A DNA stretch of 64,000 nt from Sporomusaceae bacterium (GTDB taxonomy: Bacteria > Bacillota > Negativicutes > Acidaminococcales > JAJUGR01): contig JAJUGR010000005.1 of NCBI GenBank assembly GCA_029265905.1, positions 66,553 through 130,552 on the forward strand, given 5' to 3'. The translations under genes were made by a program, and so were the position numbers. Of the stretch, positions 63,999-64,000 are shown in pieces. The number at the start of each line of letters is the position of its first letter. Position 1 is the stretch's first letter. The notes beneath the pieces were generated by a model. That model did not search any database. It had not been told where the DNA came from and worked only from the letters and a program-made list of their open reading frames with translations.

Positions 63999-64000
63999 CA

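Overview
The window is a dense chromosomal segment of about 64 kb with no mobile elements, CRISPR or plasmid features. Several traits point to a diderm Firmicute of the class Negativicutes (Sporomusa/Selenomonas relatives). Typical Firmicute traits are T-box leaders before thrS and pheST, L21 and L20-type leaders, a Prp protease beside an N-terminally extended L27, yqeK between nadD and an LCP gene, and mutS2. They occur together with traits of an outer-membrane, LPS-making, rod-shaped cell: mreBCD, minCDE and a putative lipid A glycosylation cluster. Genus-level identity is inference only.

Layout. 1-6.6 kb: cell shape and division genes (mreB end, mreC, mreD, mrdA, minC, minD, minE, rodA). 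6.6-13.1 kb: a radical SAM gene, its DUF2344 partner, rng, the rplU-prp-rpmA operon with its leader, and obgE. 13.1-21.4 kb: proBA, a MacAB-like efflux system, a possible 49-codon gene, nadD, yqeK, an LCP gene and rsfS. 21.5-30.6 kb: a compact cluster of a YdjC/NaxD-type deacetylase, an ArnC/GtrB-type glycosyltransferase, a UPF0104 membrane protein, a nucleotide-sugar epimerase, two ArnT-type glycosyltransferases and a two-component system. I read it as making an undecaprenyl-phosphate-linked aminosugar and moving it onto lipid A or another envelope glycolipid. A tRNA-Ala(GGC) and a signal-peptide/beta-solenoid/PAP2 phosphatase fusion follow.

32-40 kb: a Y-family polymerase gene that has lost its palm core in frame, then gltB-gltD. 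39.9-46.5 kb: a mixed accessory stretch with a stand-alone DnaA-domain-I-like protein, a reverse rubrerythrin, a secreted protein of unknown role, a small NrdD-C-terminus-like protein with a possible glycyl-radical motif, an hcp remnant, a YajQ-family gene, a PfkB kinase, a beta-hydroxyacid dehydrogenase and a DUF4127 protein. 46.5-64 kb: translation genes (T-box-thrS; infC-rpmI-rplT with an AUU-start infC; T-box-pheS-pheT), a divergent class II aldolase, a TrkH/TrkA potassium system, an RlmB-like methyltransferase, zapA, a U32 peptidase-family gene, mutS2, and the 3' end of a class A PBP on the minus strand.

The most interesting items are the envelope-modification cluster, the catalytic-core-deleted Y-family polymerase, the NrdD-tail protein and the DnaA-domain-I-like protein. 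All functions come from reading motifs by eye; no database search was run.
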